Origin: Patiria pectinifera
Lineage: Eukaryota; Echinodermata; Asteroidea; Valvatida; Asterinidae
Reading direction: 5' to 3'
DNA length: 64,000 nucleotides
Assembly: GCA_029964075.1 (NCBI GenBank)
Contig: CM057147.1
Coordinates: 18,559,513 to 18,623,512, forward strand
Positions 1-23,448 of this stretch are shown here, one piece after another. The notes beneath the pieces are model-generated. The model was given only the letters and a program-made list of their open reading frames with translations. It was not told where the DNA came from and did no database searches. The translations under genes and the position numbers were made by a program. Every line of letters starts with the position of its first letter. Within the stretch, counting starts at the first letter, position 1.

Positions 1-3000
1 CTCAAGACTTGAAGTTATACTCTGAAAAAGGAAGTTCAATGACTAGGGTTCAACTGAGGTATGTTACCCTTTCTTATCAACTGAGGCAAGGGCGTTACAA
101 GACCACCCCTGTGTGTTGATGGAGGATAGAGTATGGGTCTACTGAGGAAGAAATCTGTATATGATCTGAAAAGGAGACTAGATCTCTGTGTAATGATGGA
201 TGTCAGTGTCATTTGCTGCAGGCTATAAGTATAAGTATGGATACCTCAGCTCCGATCCACGCCAGAAGATAAAAAAAAATCTGTACACATTTAGGAAACA
301 CGTGGACACCACAACTTTAGCTAATCACAGCAGGCATTGGCTGTGTTTTACAAGAACTAATTTCCTATATCTGACATGCTTGGTGTCCCGAGCGTGACAA
401 AAGCATGTGCGTCTAATTACACCACTCCACAAGATATCATGACGCATCCGTGCACAGTCTTCATGATGCCGAGAAAGCAGTACCCAGGTGTGTGTGTGGA
501 AAGATCTTTTTTTACCTCAAATGTCTTCAGGCATTGAACTATCCATGTTTCGGAAGAAACTCTGTCTCCATCCATGGAAATCACTTCTACCAAGAACCAA
601 TTTATAGAGGTGCTTGTTTTAGCACTACACGTGCATGACGTGTACAAGACAGTATCCGCTTTCCGTTTGAAAATTTGCCTCCCCCCCTTAGCTCAAACAG
701 CAGAATGTGTCTAAACTGGAGCTGGATAACTAACAAAAACTGGCCTTGCAAATGTGAAAGCTTGGTGAAGTAAACTATTTGGGGAAAAAGGTGAACGACT
801 GAAATTTGATTAAGAGATTACAGGCAATTTCTATCGTATATGGTGCAGTTTGCTTGAAATGATTTCCAGAATGTCGTGTACAAAATGAATTTTAAACATT
901 CCATCTCTTGCGATCACAAAACGCCGAACGTTTGTTTAAAAAAAATGAGTGGATCTGGATATGTTTTGCATGTCCAAATACTCGCTGATTAATTCAGAAT
1001 CTTTGCTAGAATTTTAATCAAGATGCCCATGCCCGTCGAAGTGCAACCAGTTGTACCCTTCACAGCCTATTTACCGTAATGGCAGTCAATAACCCTGGCA
1101 AAAGTCAAGTGGCTTCGCCTTGTCCATAGCTGATGAATGTACATGTATACATCAGGCCTTACTCAACTTCACATGGAGCTCCTTAGACTAGTACAGGCAT
1201 TTGCTATAATCACTGACAATTACAAAGAGAGGTTCCCAGCCGAAAGCCATGCTAATTATCAGGCATAACTTGTTACTTTCCCGTGATGTTTTGCTGAGCA
1301 GTTTTTCGCTGAGCCTGGTAATTGTTTGCAAAACAATATTTTCCGCAAAGTAACTCCATGAGCAGATGTATAGGTGTGGATTGGGAAGGGATCTGGAGGA
1401 GAGCCCCTCGAAACAAAGCTGCTCCTTCCCCTGCCTCGTGGATACGCCCTAAGCATTTAGCCCGCAAGTTGAACCTTAAATTTCTCTACGCTGTAGTGCT
1501 CGGCATTTATAATGTCAACGCCTAATAGCTCTATCAGGTGCCAGCAGTATCCGACTCAGACCGACAGTGGTACCAACAGGAGTGAGTGTTTTTTTCTTCT
1601 AAAAGCGGGATTTCCTGCGCACTCAGCAGCCCTCCAAAATAGACCCGGTTTACGTTTACGCTCGAGCTGTTTCTAATAACAAACTCCATATTTACTAATA
1701 AAGCTATCCAAGACAAGCTCCGTTTATAAGGTCAAATACAGGGCTGACTTTTTATAGCAAGGGTTTGGCTTGCCCTTATATTACGGTCTGATGACGGGTA
1801 ATTGAGGATGGAAAGGATGGCACCAAATTGATGGCGCAAACTATTACATTGGACATGTTTTGGAAATGGCCAGAGTAATTTATAATCCTCTTAAATTGAA
1901 GACACAATGATTATGTGTTAAGAACCGTGACTCATCTGTGAAAATAAGGTTATATATAGCATCGCAAGCACAGAAATGGGTAAATTGAATAGAAAAAGAA
2001 ATAGAAGCATGGCACAGAAGTAGAAAATGGTAAATTGATTCATACGTCCCTGAAACTGTTTCAAAAGAGATGTTTGTAAACCTCTGCAGTGGATTATGGC
2101 CGCTCTTCCTTAGCCACATTAGACACTTACATTTCTCAGTGAACTCAGTGAACATTCTTCCACTCCCACTACCCCCACTACCTCATAAATCTTCTCATTA
2201 TTGTTTGAGTTGACAAATTTGTCCTTCAACAGTTTCCGAAGTTGAAGTGGCCCCACACTGGTGCGATTGTGTCGCCTTGGTCAGTCTCCGTATAATTTTT
2301 TTCCAGGGGTCATTTTTCCAACCTCACCCAGTACCCGAGCGACACCAATTAGTAGGTATAGCGACAGTTGTTTCTTGTATGAATATGCTCCATTCATAAA
2401 CCTTCCTAAATATTTTGACACAATGGAGCCTCTGTGAGTGCGGTTAACGTCCCGGCAATTAGTCAATGTGTCCCCTCCTCCTTCCTGTCCCGGGGCTACC
2501 CTGGTTTAAGTCAAGTTGAAGACCTCTCAGATTGGGGTCAACCGACGGTGATACAAATCCAACAAATCCATGTACCGGGAAGTATATCAAATCCTTCGGG
2601 ATCAATCCAGATTGCTGATTTTTTTTTTTTAAAGTTGCGTTAAAAGCGCGCTGCGCTGGTGAAACTGACATTAAAAATCTGGACTTTTTTTTTGGGGGGG
2701 GGGCTTAGGGTTTGAGGGATAACACATCTTCTTGCGGTTGACCAGCACACTGACTGTGCTGTGCATAGGTGGCGCCAGTTTGTATGTATGCAGAATTTGT
2801 TTTCCTATGACTGAACACTGGCATACTATGAGTCACAGTTCCCGTCATTAAAGTTTAATTCACAAACCCTTGGAAACGTTAATTCAAGGAAAAATACCAA
2901 CGGCCCTGTTTACAACTACGTCTTATCAGACGAAGAAACTCTCCACATATATTTTTGCCCTAAGAGCAAACCGGTATAATAACGACATTCATTGAAATGT

Positions 3001-6000
3001 TTCGAAAATTGAATTTCTTTATGTACATTTGTGTACATGGAATCGCTGGTTTCCTGGTCTCAACCATATATAGTCAGGACGATGTACATGTACACTGCAA
3101 AACTGCGCTGGGTACCTGTTTATAATCAGTGATCCATGGTGTTTCTGCAGTTTTTAAAGAGCAATTACGTTGGTACCCATCCGGCCGAAACACTGAGCTG
3201 TAATAATTTTCATCGAAGGCAGACTTGTGTCTGTGGCTTCAACGATGACAGAGGTGTTTGAATTAAAACAAACCACACACAGTGGCTTGCCGAGTGAGAT
3301 ACCAATTTTACGGCGAGTTACCAACGGATGCTTTGGCCTCGACTCTACACCACAGCATGTGCAGACCATGTACCAGGCGCATCTCTCGCTGAAAGATGAC
3401 ATGTGTTATTTGTTGAGAAGGGGACTCTTGGAATGAAAATGTAGACTACAGACCAATAACAAGGTTTGTGGGATGAAGATTGCCTCTTCAGACATTTTCA
3501 TGTGACGCACGACATCCTTGTGGAATCTTGGAGATTTTTGCCTCCGGGTTCCCGAAGAGTGTATTTTTAGCTTACGGGCGGAAATACCAGGCCGAGATAC
3601 GAGCCGCCAGTCGCTTTTCAACTGATCTACCGCAAGATTTAAATCTCGTTATCGTAGGCAGACTTAATATACGGGAGGGTATCAGTGCAAATCTTTTGTT
3701 CAGAATATCAGGCTCCCCACATGACCATTTTTGCAGGGGTTTTGCAGCGTTAGGCCTTACTAAATATCCTGTAATTTACAAGTGTAAACGCAAATTATGC
3801 CTACCAAATTGTTTTCTTGTATCAGATTCAGTGCTTCAGATTCCAATTTTCGTGATGGAACACCAGCGCTTAGAGAAATAGCGAAACTATTAGTATGAGC
3901 AATTGATACTGGATATTGAAGTTTGGGGACTGACATTCAGACATTGTCAGATTACTCATAGTCGGGTAGAATCCTGTGTGAGTAGTATACCCTTATTATA
4001 ATACAATGTATGTGGCGTTCATAATGGTACATTGATATTATGCATACATTGCATGCATGGCAATGATGTGAGGTATACTACAATGATAACTGCAAACAAT
4101 TACATCGCAGGATTGTATTCCATGTATTTTACATCAAATTTGTCATTTTTATTGTATACAACAAAACTTTTATACACCTTTGATTTATTTGCTTTCTGGT
4201 AACGAATGGATGTATAATATTATAATAGAAAAGTTGTATACTTTATTCGTGCAAATATGGGCATGAACCAATTTCAAATACGATACATAACTTGTGGATT
4301 GGATCTCGTGTCGTTCAACTATCACATAGGTGAATGAAAATATTGTGAAGCAAACTTGCCATTCAACAAAAACCGAGTTACCACGCGAACAAAGATAATT
4401 TAAATTTAGGTGGTTTTTTTTTTATTAAACGAAATTTATTTGTCGAGAACGTTCAAGGACACTTGGATTTTATTCCATTGTGACTGCGTAACGAATATGG
4501 AGTTGTCAACATACACTATAATGTAAATGTAATTCCATGCAAAGTACTTTTCATAGCAGACAGCGTAATCGTTAAAGCGGAACTGGGGCCTTTTCTATGA
4601 TGTTCCGAGTATGTGAAGTTGCATTCTTGCAACCTTTGACCTTGCCCACCTTTATTGTGGTTTGGCAAGGTAAGTTGCGAACTAAAAACCGTACATTTTG
4701 AGTAGTTCTACAGCTGATTTATAGAGGGACATTTTGATGTGCATCGTATGCATGAAACTGTGAATATTGGATATTGGATGTGATATTGACCCATAAACCA
4801 AGTCATTCACTCACTGCATATGAAAAACAGGCCCAAAAAGCGTGTAAACGACAGGATGACGCCATTATGAACTCTGGATGCTTTTCGTCAGAACGCACAT
4901 GAAAAACGGGTGACTTTGCAGTTATTGCACCCATTAAGTTAAAATGATAGCATCCGCTTATTAGCAAGCGCACCTCTTCCACCAAACCTCCGACCCTCAT
5001 TGTCCGTATTTTGGCCCACCCATGGGGTACGTATATGTCATGTCAGGAAGTCATTAAGATTTACGAGAACCAGGACCTTTAGTTTAGGCCAGCCAAGTGC
5101 ATACCCTTCGTGTGGTATTCGGTGTTACTTAAAAACCCGTAGAAGTAGAACTAGAACTGGGTGAAGGACTTCCATAAATCATGTGATAGCAATACGGCTA
5201 GCCATTAATACAGCTGTCTTTAAAATCATCTTGGTGATTAACGTGGCAAAGCCTGCTTTTGAAAGCCTGCGTACGAATCCAGGGCACCCAGGCCATCCTC
5301 GGGCCGTAAAGCCTTGGTTGGCAAATGATAGTCTGTGCTGAACAACTGAACAAGGCCCATTCTTCTTATGAGGCAAATGAACCGTGGCAGACATATCCCT
5401 TTCTTAGGGTAGGCTAATTGTTTTTGCTCATGGATGCGTGTCAATATTGGTGTGTATAATATGACCTGGCATTTTGTGGTATCCTCGTTTATTTGTCATA
5501 CAGTATTAATTTCAGTTTAACTTTTAGCTGACTGCACGACAACAAAAACACGGACGAAGACATAAATTCTGAAATTAGTCATAGAGTTATCCAGGGACAT
5601 TTCAGGTTTTTTTTGGGGGGGGGGGGCAAAGGCCCGCAATTGCGATATCAAAAACATCATGTGAAATGCAGTTATGATTGACAGGCCTGTTTTTTGTAGC
5701 CCAGTGCATGCTTCCTCGAATACAAAGTACAAAGTCAAATACGAATCAATCTCGATTATTTCAGTTTCCCAGTGCATTTCTTTTTAATCGACAATAAAGA
5801 GACTATGTACAAACAATGTCCAGTCAGTGTTTGCCTACAATTATATTCTACTCCGAGAACCAACCATACGAGTACCGTAATTTTATCCACGGACCCAACT
5901 TTTGTCCATGACAATATGCTTTACCATTGAGCAATATAGCGTGGAAACAGTTGTTGTAAGGTGTTCAACTGCCATTTGTATTTAAAACTCGCTATTGGAC

Positions 6001-9000
6001 GATGAACCATGACCAAAACTGAACGATCCTTGAACAGCTTATCGGAACTTCGCAAGATATCAGGAGTGAATCATAAACCTCGAGATAACATTTGTTTCTG
6101 TTGTCCCCTAATGAGCAATAGAGTTACGTAACGGTCTCGGAATATCAACCGCACCATAGTAAATAAAATATTATGTCAGTGATAACTGATCAATGCTGGA
6201 CGGCTGCAAACGTTTTTCCTCGACCTTGATTGAATGAAACATCCGTGCGCATGCTCAGATCTAAACCAAGGAGTCTGCTGCCACCAAGAGTTTGAAACGT
6301 TCCTAATGAGAAAGAAGCGATGATCAAATCTTCCGAAGCTGCCATTGAAGTCAGTGAAGTGGTTATTTTGCACGAAAGCGGAACGAAACTCTCCGATGCA
6401 CATTAATTGCCATTTCGGTATAGCAGATGCTGCAATAAATCTCTCGAGCAACATTAGCAAAATGTGTGAGAGCACGTTGTGAGCAAGTGGAGGCAAAAGC
6501 TTGTGCTATGTTGGAAATGAGTTAGCCTTTATGCGTATTGGGAGGTGGTACTTGCATTGCAGTCACTGTGTTGAATCTGCGAAGTTGAATAAAGATATCC
6601 GAACGATGCAGCATCCCAAAGGTCCCCAGAACGTTTTCCCCTTTCTGTTTCCGTTTTCCCCTTGCAGTGCAAGTTGCACGTTCTCAAACGTGTTTTCTCT
6701 TGATTGCACGAGAATAAAAGAATGTCCACACAAGATATGCAAAACAAGTTTGTGTGTGAACAAAGTACGAAGGAAATCTCTAATGGGATGAGTGTGTCGG
6801 ACTCAGTGTTCAGTTTCATCTGGGAGATTTGTTGTACAACTAGCACGGTGCCTCAAGAGTCAAGACAAAAACGTATGGAGGAACACATTTCTATCAGCTT
6901 GTATGCGCATATGTCTGTCAGTTGAAAGGACGCTTGTAAACTCATTGATCATCCCAGTTTTACCTCATGTCCGGAGAATGCCATTCAGAAGACATCATGC
7001 TAATTAATGTCTTCGCCATGTCGCTGGAACTGGCAAAATATTATTTCTTTTTAAGAGGATCGGAATTCGGGCGAATTCTGCGAGACTGCGACGGACGTCT
7101 AGACTATAGATTGCGTGTGGTTGTCAAGATGGCGGCTGTATCGCTCCATCATGGCTGTAATGTAACAATAATCACCACGGATATCAGCGTCTGCTTTTGA
7201 TTTAGTTTGGATCAAAGGATCCGCCGTGCGATGATGGCATCAGCGGTTGGAAAATGAGGCATACGATACCAAGAATGTTCTTGCTCCGCTGAGGTGAAAT
7301 TCTTTACAAATTGCAGATGCTGTGTGCAAGATAGAAGATCCTAGTACTTTGGTATGCAGTGCCAGCAGTGATCTATCTTCATAGAGCCTCGAACGACTAT
7401 TTTTTGATTGAGCAATGGCCTATACCGTCCTGACCTGAATTATCTCGATCAACAGCTGTCAATATAGGCTAATATAGATGCTCCAAAATTTCGTAAGTTA
7501 TCCCTGTTTGTATAATTATATTAATGTCGGACGTACATACAAATATTATAGCCAGTGCTAGAACTGTTATGGATCACAGTTCCCAGCAGACGGGATTAGA
7601 AAATTAGGAAAGGCGTCCTTCTGCCTGAAAGGGGCTTGGGCATTCAGACTTTTTAATAAAGGCCTGCACAGTTGTTCCGATGGTGAGGACATGTAAAAAG
7701 ATCGCGCGGATTGATATAATGAGAAGGGACGAAACAAACAGGTGGATTTGGGTGGATAGCTTTTAAGCAGACTTCGGGTCTGTTGCCAGCTAGCCCTGAA
7801 CATGACCTGAATGAGCATGAGCTCACAGTTCACCAATAGTTCAAGTTCGCCAGTTTCTTTGATAAGTATCTTCCACACAAAGTGGCTTTCAGTACTGCGA
7901 TGAAGATGATGTATGGAGTGACAGGTCTGGCAAGGGGCCAGACAAAGCTAGCGGTGTTCCCCAAAATACCCAAGCCATGAGTCATCGAGTGTATGGTGAC
8001 GCTTGGACGACCCTGGATGAGCGCAAGCTGAGATGGGTTGGGTCGCACAGTGGTTACACCATCGATGCGGTTGCACTCCATCAACTTTCACACTCATGCT
8101 GCTCGAATGTCGTATCTCATTACAAGAGCCGATTCTTCGGCTCAGACCAATCGGTAGTCTTGGTGCAAGTGCGGGGTGCGATATTGGCGTGGGTGTTAAG
8201 GGCGCCCGCTTCGGTGAATCGCTGCACAGTCCAATAAACCAAAACATCGCACCACTTTAAAGGACGTCTTGGAGTCAAGACTGCCCAATCGTCAATTGGC
8301 TGTGGAGGCAATTCGGTCTTCGTTGTACAGCTTCTCCCTCTCTCTACACAAGTCCCAACTTGTGCTAAGAAAAATATCTGTAAACCAGTGAATGAACTAA
8401 TCCACGTTTAAATAATATGCAATATTTACTTTATTTCGAATTATTTGCGGCCCGACAATAATTCAGCTGTATCTTTTTGTGCGTGATATGGGCGCAAAAG
8501 CAACCCCCCCCCTCCAAAAAAGGTCTTTTTTTAAGGGGGTTGGAAACGTCCAAACAGAGAAAAGTAGCTTTTTCTCTTTAAAATAAAACATACATGTTGA
8601 ATGTTCATTAAAAACAAATCGCATATGTTGAAGAGCACGAGTTGAACAGCAGCCAGACTGATCAACTTCTTCAAAATCAGAAATGGTGAGCTATATGTGT
8701 TGCTGCGGCAGACAGGCGATTAACACCAACTATATAGAACACTTGCTTACATTCAGAAAGATACAAACATTTCTACTCAAGAACCGAGATTTACAAGAAC
8801 TCATTTTTCCCCCAAACAATCGTCGGCTGTTTAAAAAAACCCGAAAAACCGCGGAGCTTTGTTGAGCAGCATGAGCCATTAACGTAGCCCTGCATATTTT
8901 GTCCCAGATTCGATATTTGGAAAGTTAACGACATTAAAATAACATTTGGGTCATGGGGTCTTGATGACTACGATACTGCATTGTACTTTCCTGGGGGAAT

Positions 9001-10770
9001 AAAATAACAGAGTCGGGTCGGCTGTCCCGTTGCGATTGAGTAAACTTAATAAAGTCGTAATCAGTCTTCGTCGATGAGTCATGAGCATTTGTTTCAGGAC
9101 ATTATTTTAACAGTCCCACAGGGCTCACGGCAAAACCAATCCAGACATTTTCTTTGCCTGAAATTCTGCCTGAAATCGTTTTGCCGCTTTCTTTCTCAAG
9201 TCTATATTTTTATGACTGTGAGGGCAACAGGGCGTTAGCACTGTCGTACATCATCCCACTTGCGTCGCCAGTCACATGAACAATCATTTATTTTTTTGGT
9301 CTTAAGAGAGAAACATTGAGAAAGTGCATGTTATTTAGCTTAAAGCTCATTCTTTCCTAAGACTCCATGATTGAACTTAAGCGTTTCATTGGCCATTTGT
9401 CATTCTGTTAAGAAATAAAATGTCTTAGGCCTACTTAAATAAATTAAAACCATCTTGCGGTTTCAGTTACTCGTGCCCAGATTATCCCAAATAGGCACAG
9501 AAGGCACTGTGCCCAGGGCCTACGAAAAATTCGGGGGCCTACGACTTGGAGGGCCTGTGAAAATACCACAATGTGCCAACAGGGTTTTAGAGCAGTTCGT
9601 CCTGGCTTGCTTAGTACAGCTTGGCATCAATGCTGGTGCCTACAGGGCGGAGTAGGTGCCATGTTACTATTTTATTTTGGTCATCCGTCCAACATAATCC
9701 AACATAATCCACATGTAAAGCGAAGTTTAACCCACGCATTATTCAGATAATTCTCTAACAAGTTCCAACTAAACACTTTAATCGTGGGATTATTATACAT
9801 TAAACTGGTGTCAAAGTCTGATAAGTCTGTGAGGTTAATTAATATGTTCCTGCTTGTGAATGCCTATGTATGTAAGGCGTTTCCCTGATACAGTTCTTTC
9901 CAAGCTTTAGATTTTTTGGTCAATTTAGTTTAATTTTTTAGTTTTCGTTCCCTTCTTGTCATTGGCACAAAACTGTGCAAGAATCGATCAAAGTGGGCTG
10001 CAATTTACCTTTTTTGCATATTATACTCAAATAACAATCCTCGGTCATAATATATTCTATTATGTCTAGACGAGGTGTCGCACAACATGCGTTTTGTCAA
10101 GAGAGAAGACAAACCGCCGTATTCATTCCTAAAGGGGAAGGAATTAAATGGTCTGATGAAGATAGCAGTAAGGACAAAAGTTAGAACATCCTAATCTTTC
10201 CTTGTCTACCCCTGTTCCTTAAGCGTTGTTATAAAAAAATCTTTACTGCTCAATGTATTGGAAGTCAATCTCTTATTCTACAGGTACGTCCTAGCCTTAT
10301 CCTCCCAAAACTTCTCTGAAAGTTTTGCCTGTGCTTTTTGACAATGTTGTAGAGAGCGCCAAATATCCTTATTGGTGTTAAAGTTGATAACAGTGAGAAA
10401 AAAAAACGCAACCTTTTGTTAATCTTGAGTATTTCTGTTATGCCACTTGTGAGTTTAGTCTTTAAGACTTAAAAGATTTAAATATTTGGTACTATATGTA
10501 CATGTAACTCCATATTTTTTTTTATATTCTTACACCAAACATAAAGCAAACATAAAGTGAAAGTAACAAAAACAACTTTGGTATAGCAGTTTCAATTTTG
10601 GTTGTTCAATTTAATTGAAATGGTGGTGGAGAATTTGATTTTCCATCCCTGCTTATTGATGTTGTCATCTTTTCCGTGCATTTGCAGACAAATCTGGTGG
10701 TGTTTCCGAACAATACCTCCTTGATTTATCATATGCAATAGGACTTCCACTTCCCGCATATCTGAACATT
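1..10770. other. no supported gene; intergenic or unplaced upstream region
   Basis: Open reading frames here are short, on both strands, and none matches a family I recognise. The longest are 133 codons (+, 3480-3881), 106 codons (-, 6176-6496) and 103 codons (-, 7567-7878). The minus frame 3154-3402 has four cysteines in two close pairs but no clear fold. T-run/G-run junctions occur near 2685 and 5610, and 8500-8545 is a C-run/G-run hairpin. The missing signal-peptide exon of the metalloproteinase could lie here; I could not identify it. Confidence 0.5.
8190..8290. repeat. interspersed repeat, also near 54,936 and 62,977
   Basis: The phrase TTAAGGGCGCCCGC, followed by GTGAATC, a CACAGTCCAAT-like string and GACGTCTTGGA-like sequence, recurs at 54,936-55,010 and 62,977-63,040. 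The last two are paralogous copies downstream of genes C and D. The copy here lies outside the array, so the sequence is probably an interspersed repeat. Its ends are not defined. Confidence 0.55.
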
Positions 10771-10801
10771 TTGTCTCTTTGTTATACCTTTCTTTCTGCA
10801 G

Positions 10802-20226
<9,425 letters not shown>

Positions 20227-22012
20227 CAGATGTCAGGACCTTTTGAGACTTTTTTTCAGTGTGACTCTTAAACTAAAACATGTGTGTTCTATTTAAAAAA
20301 AGAAGAAGAAGAAGAAATGCTTAAGAACCATTTAAATGCTGCAGACTTCTGTATTCGATGTGTGTTTAGGAATATGTATTATGTGGATTCTGGGAAAGTA
20401 CAGGGTAAAAGTGTTTTGATGTTGCTTACTCTGTGAAAGGTCATGCTTGTTTGAATAGTTGGTACATATGGTATTCAATATGATATTTCATGATGTTTCA
20501 GGGTAAATTCAGTTTTCAAGAAAGCTAATAATGTGTCTGTTTAGGAAACGCTAAAAATCTGAAACGTAACTGCTTCAATGAGTACAAGAGTAACTTGGCT
20601 TTGATAGGTTGGTGTGTGTACCTCAAAATTGCAGACAGCAATAAGCTTTCTGCAGAATACCCAGCTATCTGAGGTGCCAATTTTCACCATTCATGATGTT
20701 TAGATAAGTATGCATTCTCGTTAGAAAACAAATATCACCACTGTTACGTGTGTGGCAGATGTGCCGGCTGGTATCAATTGAGACTTTTTAATTAAGTGCA
20801 TTACAAGTCTATACCTAGTCACAATGTCAATGTTAAGTCCAAGTAAGGTTTCGAGAAAGAGGGGAAGAGCAAGCGACAAAATTGGTTTGTTGTAGTTTGT
20901 GTTAATAGCTAACTTGAGACTTCAAGACTTGCGATTGCCATGTGATTGACTTGTGATTGGCATGTGATTGGCATGTGATTGACTTGTGTTGGACATGTGA
21001 TTGACTTGCGATTTACTTGTGATTGACATGTGATTAACATGTGATTGACTAGTAATTTACTTGTAGTTGACTTGTGAGGATTTGACTACAACTCCATACA
21101 GCTATAATGCTATGCAGCACAGCATGAACATTCTCAAGCCTGTTGCCTGATTTGATTGGTTATCCTGCGAGTGACCAAAAGGGTGTCCTATTGTGGTCAA
21201 TAAAATTACATCTATAGAGAGATCATCTATGCATCCATTGGGGTGCATTATAGAGGTGCACTAGTGACCGGATATATATGCCATCGATGTGCACTATTGA
21301 CCGGATAATTCGATGGCTATATATCCCAGTCAATGTGTGTATAATTCTACACTCGATTCCGCTACTTCAAAGCTCAGCCTGGCATGCCACATGAGCATGT
21401 AGTTTTTCAATCTGAGGTCATTTGAGGTATCAAGGAATGGGTACTCGTGCCGAAAGGTCTGTCCATTTATGGAAAGTTATTTGGAATTCGTGGAGTAGCA
21501 AGACTGAACAATATTTACTGATTTCAACTACTGTAGTCGGTCCTTGTTTGGATCTATCAATGAGTAGCTTTTTGTGCATTTAAAGACAATGTATTTTTAT
21601 TATTCAACGTGGTGCTATGAAATACCAAACAAGTCAGTATTCACGAAGAAGGCCTACTTCAAGCTTGCAATTCTCGGCTATGGAACTGAGTGGAGCAGTA
21701 AAAAGGCTTTGAAGGTTTGAAAAAAAATGTATATTCTGTGTAAATTTATGTTTTTACAAATGTACAGTTTTTTCCCTAGTCAATGATTTATTGTCTCTTT
21801 TTCAAAGCTTCTTATTCTTTATGCAACAACATGTCTTAATTGACAGTCTTCATGTTCTTTGTATGAAATTATTTTGTATTTTAAAAAAAATGACGTGAGG
21901 TTTAAGGTTTTTAACCGAATGCTAACTTCAATTCTGTAATTTTGTTACGTCCCCTTCATAGTAATGCTCAACTTTGTACTTTTTTTACAGAATAAATATT
22001 ACGAATAAAGAC
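20227..22012 (+). other. probable 3' UTR of the metalloproteinase
   Basis: No reading frame follows the stop codon at 20,224-20,226. Candidate AATAAA signals occur at 21,991 and 22,005, and an earlier one near 21,200. Which is used cannot be told from sequence. A short AAG run lies near 20,303. Confidence 0.35.
20930..21080. repeat. minisatellite of TGTGATTGACT-like units
   Basis: Imperfect copies of an 11-bp unit, TGTGATTGACT and TGTGATTGGCA and similar, follow each other for about 150 bp, usually with CTTG or CATG joining them. A related but looser tract occurs at 42,850-42,990. Confidence 0.65.
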
Positions 22013-22298
22013 CTTTCTTTCGTTTGTAAACATTGAGCGCCATTTTGAATGGGCTGACACAAGGGCGTACATTTTAAGCCGTGGTTGGCAAGAGACTTTG
22101 CCCAAAAAATGCATGTACATGTAATAACACCGGTCCCTTATTTTCGAAAGAGTCATTTTTATCAAGTCTTGGGTGGCGTTTGTTGTTGATTATTTTTGTA
22201 TTTTCAGCAATCGAACCATGTTTGAAAACATTCAAAACTGTTCTTCATTTTCGCAATGATAGACTTCCGTAGTTTTGGCAAGAAAGGTCTACCTTACT

Positions 22299-22450
22299 AT
22301 CCAGTAAGCGCCGCCCAATGCGCACGTGGTCAATTAACACGTGCTCCTCTCCGCTCCTGTGGCGTATAATACGCGCGCACGCACGCATGTCGGACGTACA
22401 TCGCGGCTGTGATTGGTCAGAGCATCATGGGGCGGGGCTTACTGGATCGG
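22299..22450. mobile_element. short GC-rich inverted-repeat element
   Basis: ATCCAGTAAGCGCCGCCC and its near complement GGGCGGGGCTTACTGGAT bound a 150-bp GC-rich stretch in AT-rich surroundings. It contains CACGTG-like and alternating CG/CA sequence but no gene. A MITE is the simplest reading. Confidence 0.55.
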
Positions 22451-23104
22451 TCTAAAGATTGCTTGAGATTGCACAAAAATAAGGGAAGAATTGATACGCA
22501 ACAGTTAATTGAAGACTGGATGATCTTGCAATGAGCCCAAAAGGAATTCTTGTCCTAGAATTTCAAGATATTTGTATTATATTTTGTACATAAAATCATT
22601 AGAACTATATAAACATTCTTTTGTATCAATTTCCCCATTTAGGAATTTATTATTTTTTTGGACTAGGAAAATCCAGTAACATGTGTATAATACCAGTTTC
22701 GGGGAAACAAAAACCGAGTTTTCTTTGAAGAATTTGTTTTGCATGTAAAAATTGTTACATAAATTAAGTAGGTCGCATTTTGTTCAGCGTCATATGATTT
22801 GTTTTTTATTTAGGCCTACAGTAGTTGTAGCCCTGCATCACAAGGTTTTGTCAACGTTTGTGTTATTTAAATAGTTCACACAAATTGCAGGGCAATTTGT
22901 GACAGTACTTTCAGTACATGCACTAAATTTAACGATGTGAAGAGAAATGTTTTAATTTAACTTTATAATCTGTAATATTATGGTCTATAAAATTACATGA
23001 TCATCCGTTGAATAGTTAACGTTAATGCTTGGACGACACGCATGAAATAAAGACCATATCAATTTGTCCAAAACTTCATACAAACGTGCAAGATTTTACA
23101 AAAC

Positions 23105-23272
23105 CAGGAATAAATCCCCGTCATTTGATTGGTGGGTCGTTGATCACATGTCATTGAACTATTCGTCCCAACCTATACGCTCGCGCACCTCAAGGTAAAT
23201 ATAAGTAATATTGCACGGTCACACTATTTGTGGTTCACACCAATCAGATGAGGAGGATTTATTCAGGTGTTG
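23105..23272. repeat. inverted repeat (hairpin element)
   Basis: The arms AGGAATAAATCCCCGTCATT and an inverted copy ending GGATTTATTCAGG lie about 165 bp apart, both next to a CACCAATC / GATTGGTG pair. The segment could fold into a long imperfect hairpin. Confidence 0.5.
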
Positions 23273-23282
23273 TGTAAAACAA

Positions 23283-23448
23283 ATGATGAATGTTTCACAT
23301 TCGTGCAATGGAAAGAATAATTTTATTCAGTGACAAAAAGATGGGATGTTCCATTCCACTCGGCTTCGCCTCGTGAAATGGAACATCACATATGTCACCT
23401 TATTCTTACCATTGCACTCATAAACATTATTTGTTTATTAAATGATGT
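23283..23448. repeat. nearly perfect long palindrome
   Basis: The centre is GATGTTCCATTCCACTCGG joined by a short loop to its complement CGTGAAATGGAACATC. The arms extend outwards through GTGCAATGG / CCATTGCAC to ATGATG / CATCAT-type ends, so almost the whole 165 bp is self-complementary. A hairpin MITE is likely. Confidence 0.6.

Noticed and set aside
3154..3402. Cys-containing minus-strand frame as a zinc-finger gene
   Set aside because: The pairs CTCC and CVVC are suggestive, but there is no recognisable fold, splice context or second copy; left as unassigned sequence.
7290..7310. 18S rRNA fragment (GAGGTGAAATTCTT)
   Set aside because: Only about 14 bases match and the flanks do not follow rRNA sequence; a chance match is likely.
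10091..10158. Missing first exon of the metalloproteinase (ATG followed by a phase-0 GTAAGG donor)
   Set aside because: The encoded peptide is charged and has no signal-peptide character; no similarity to an MMP N-terminus.
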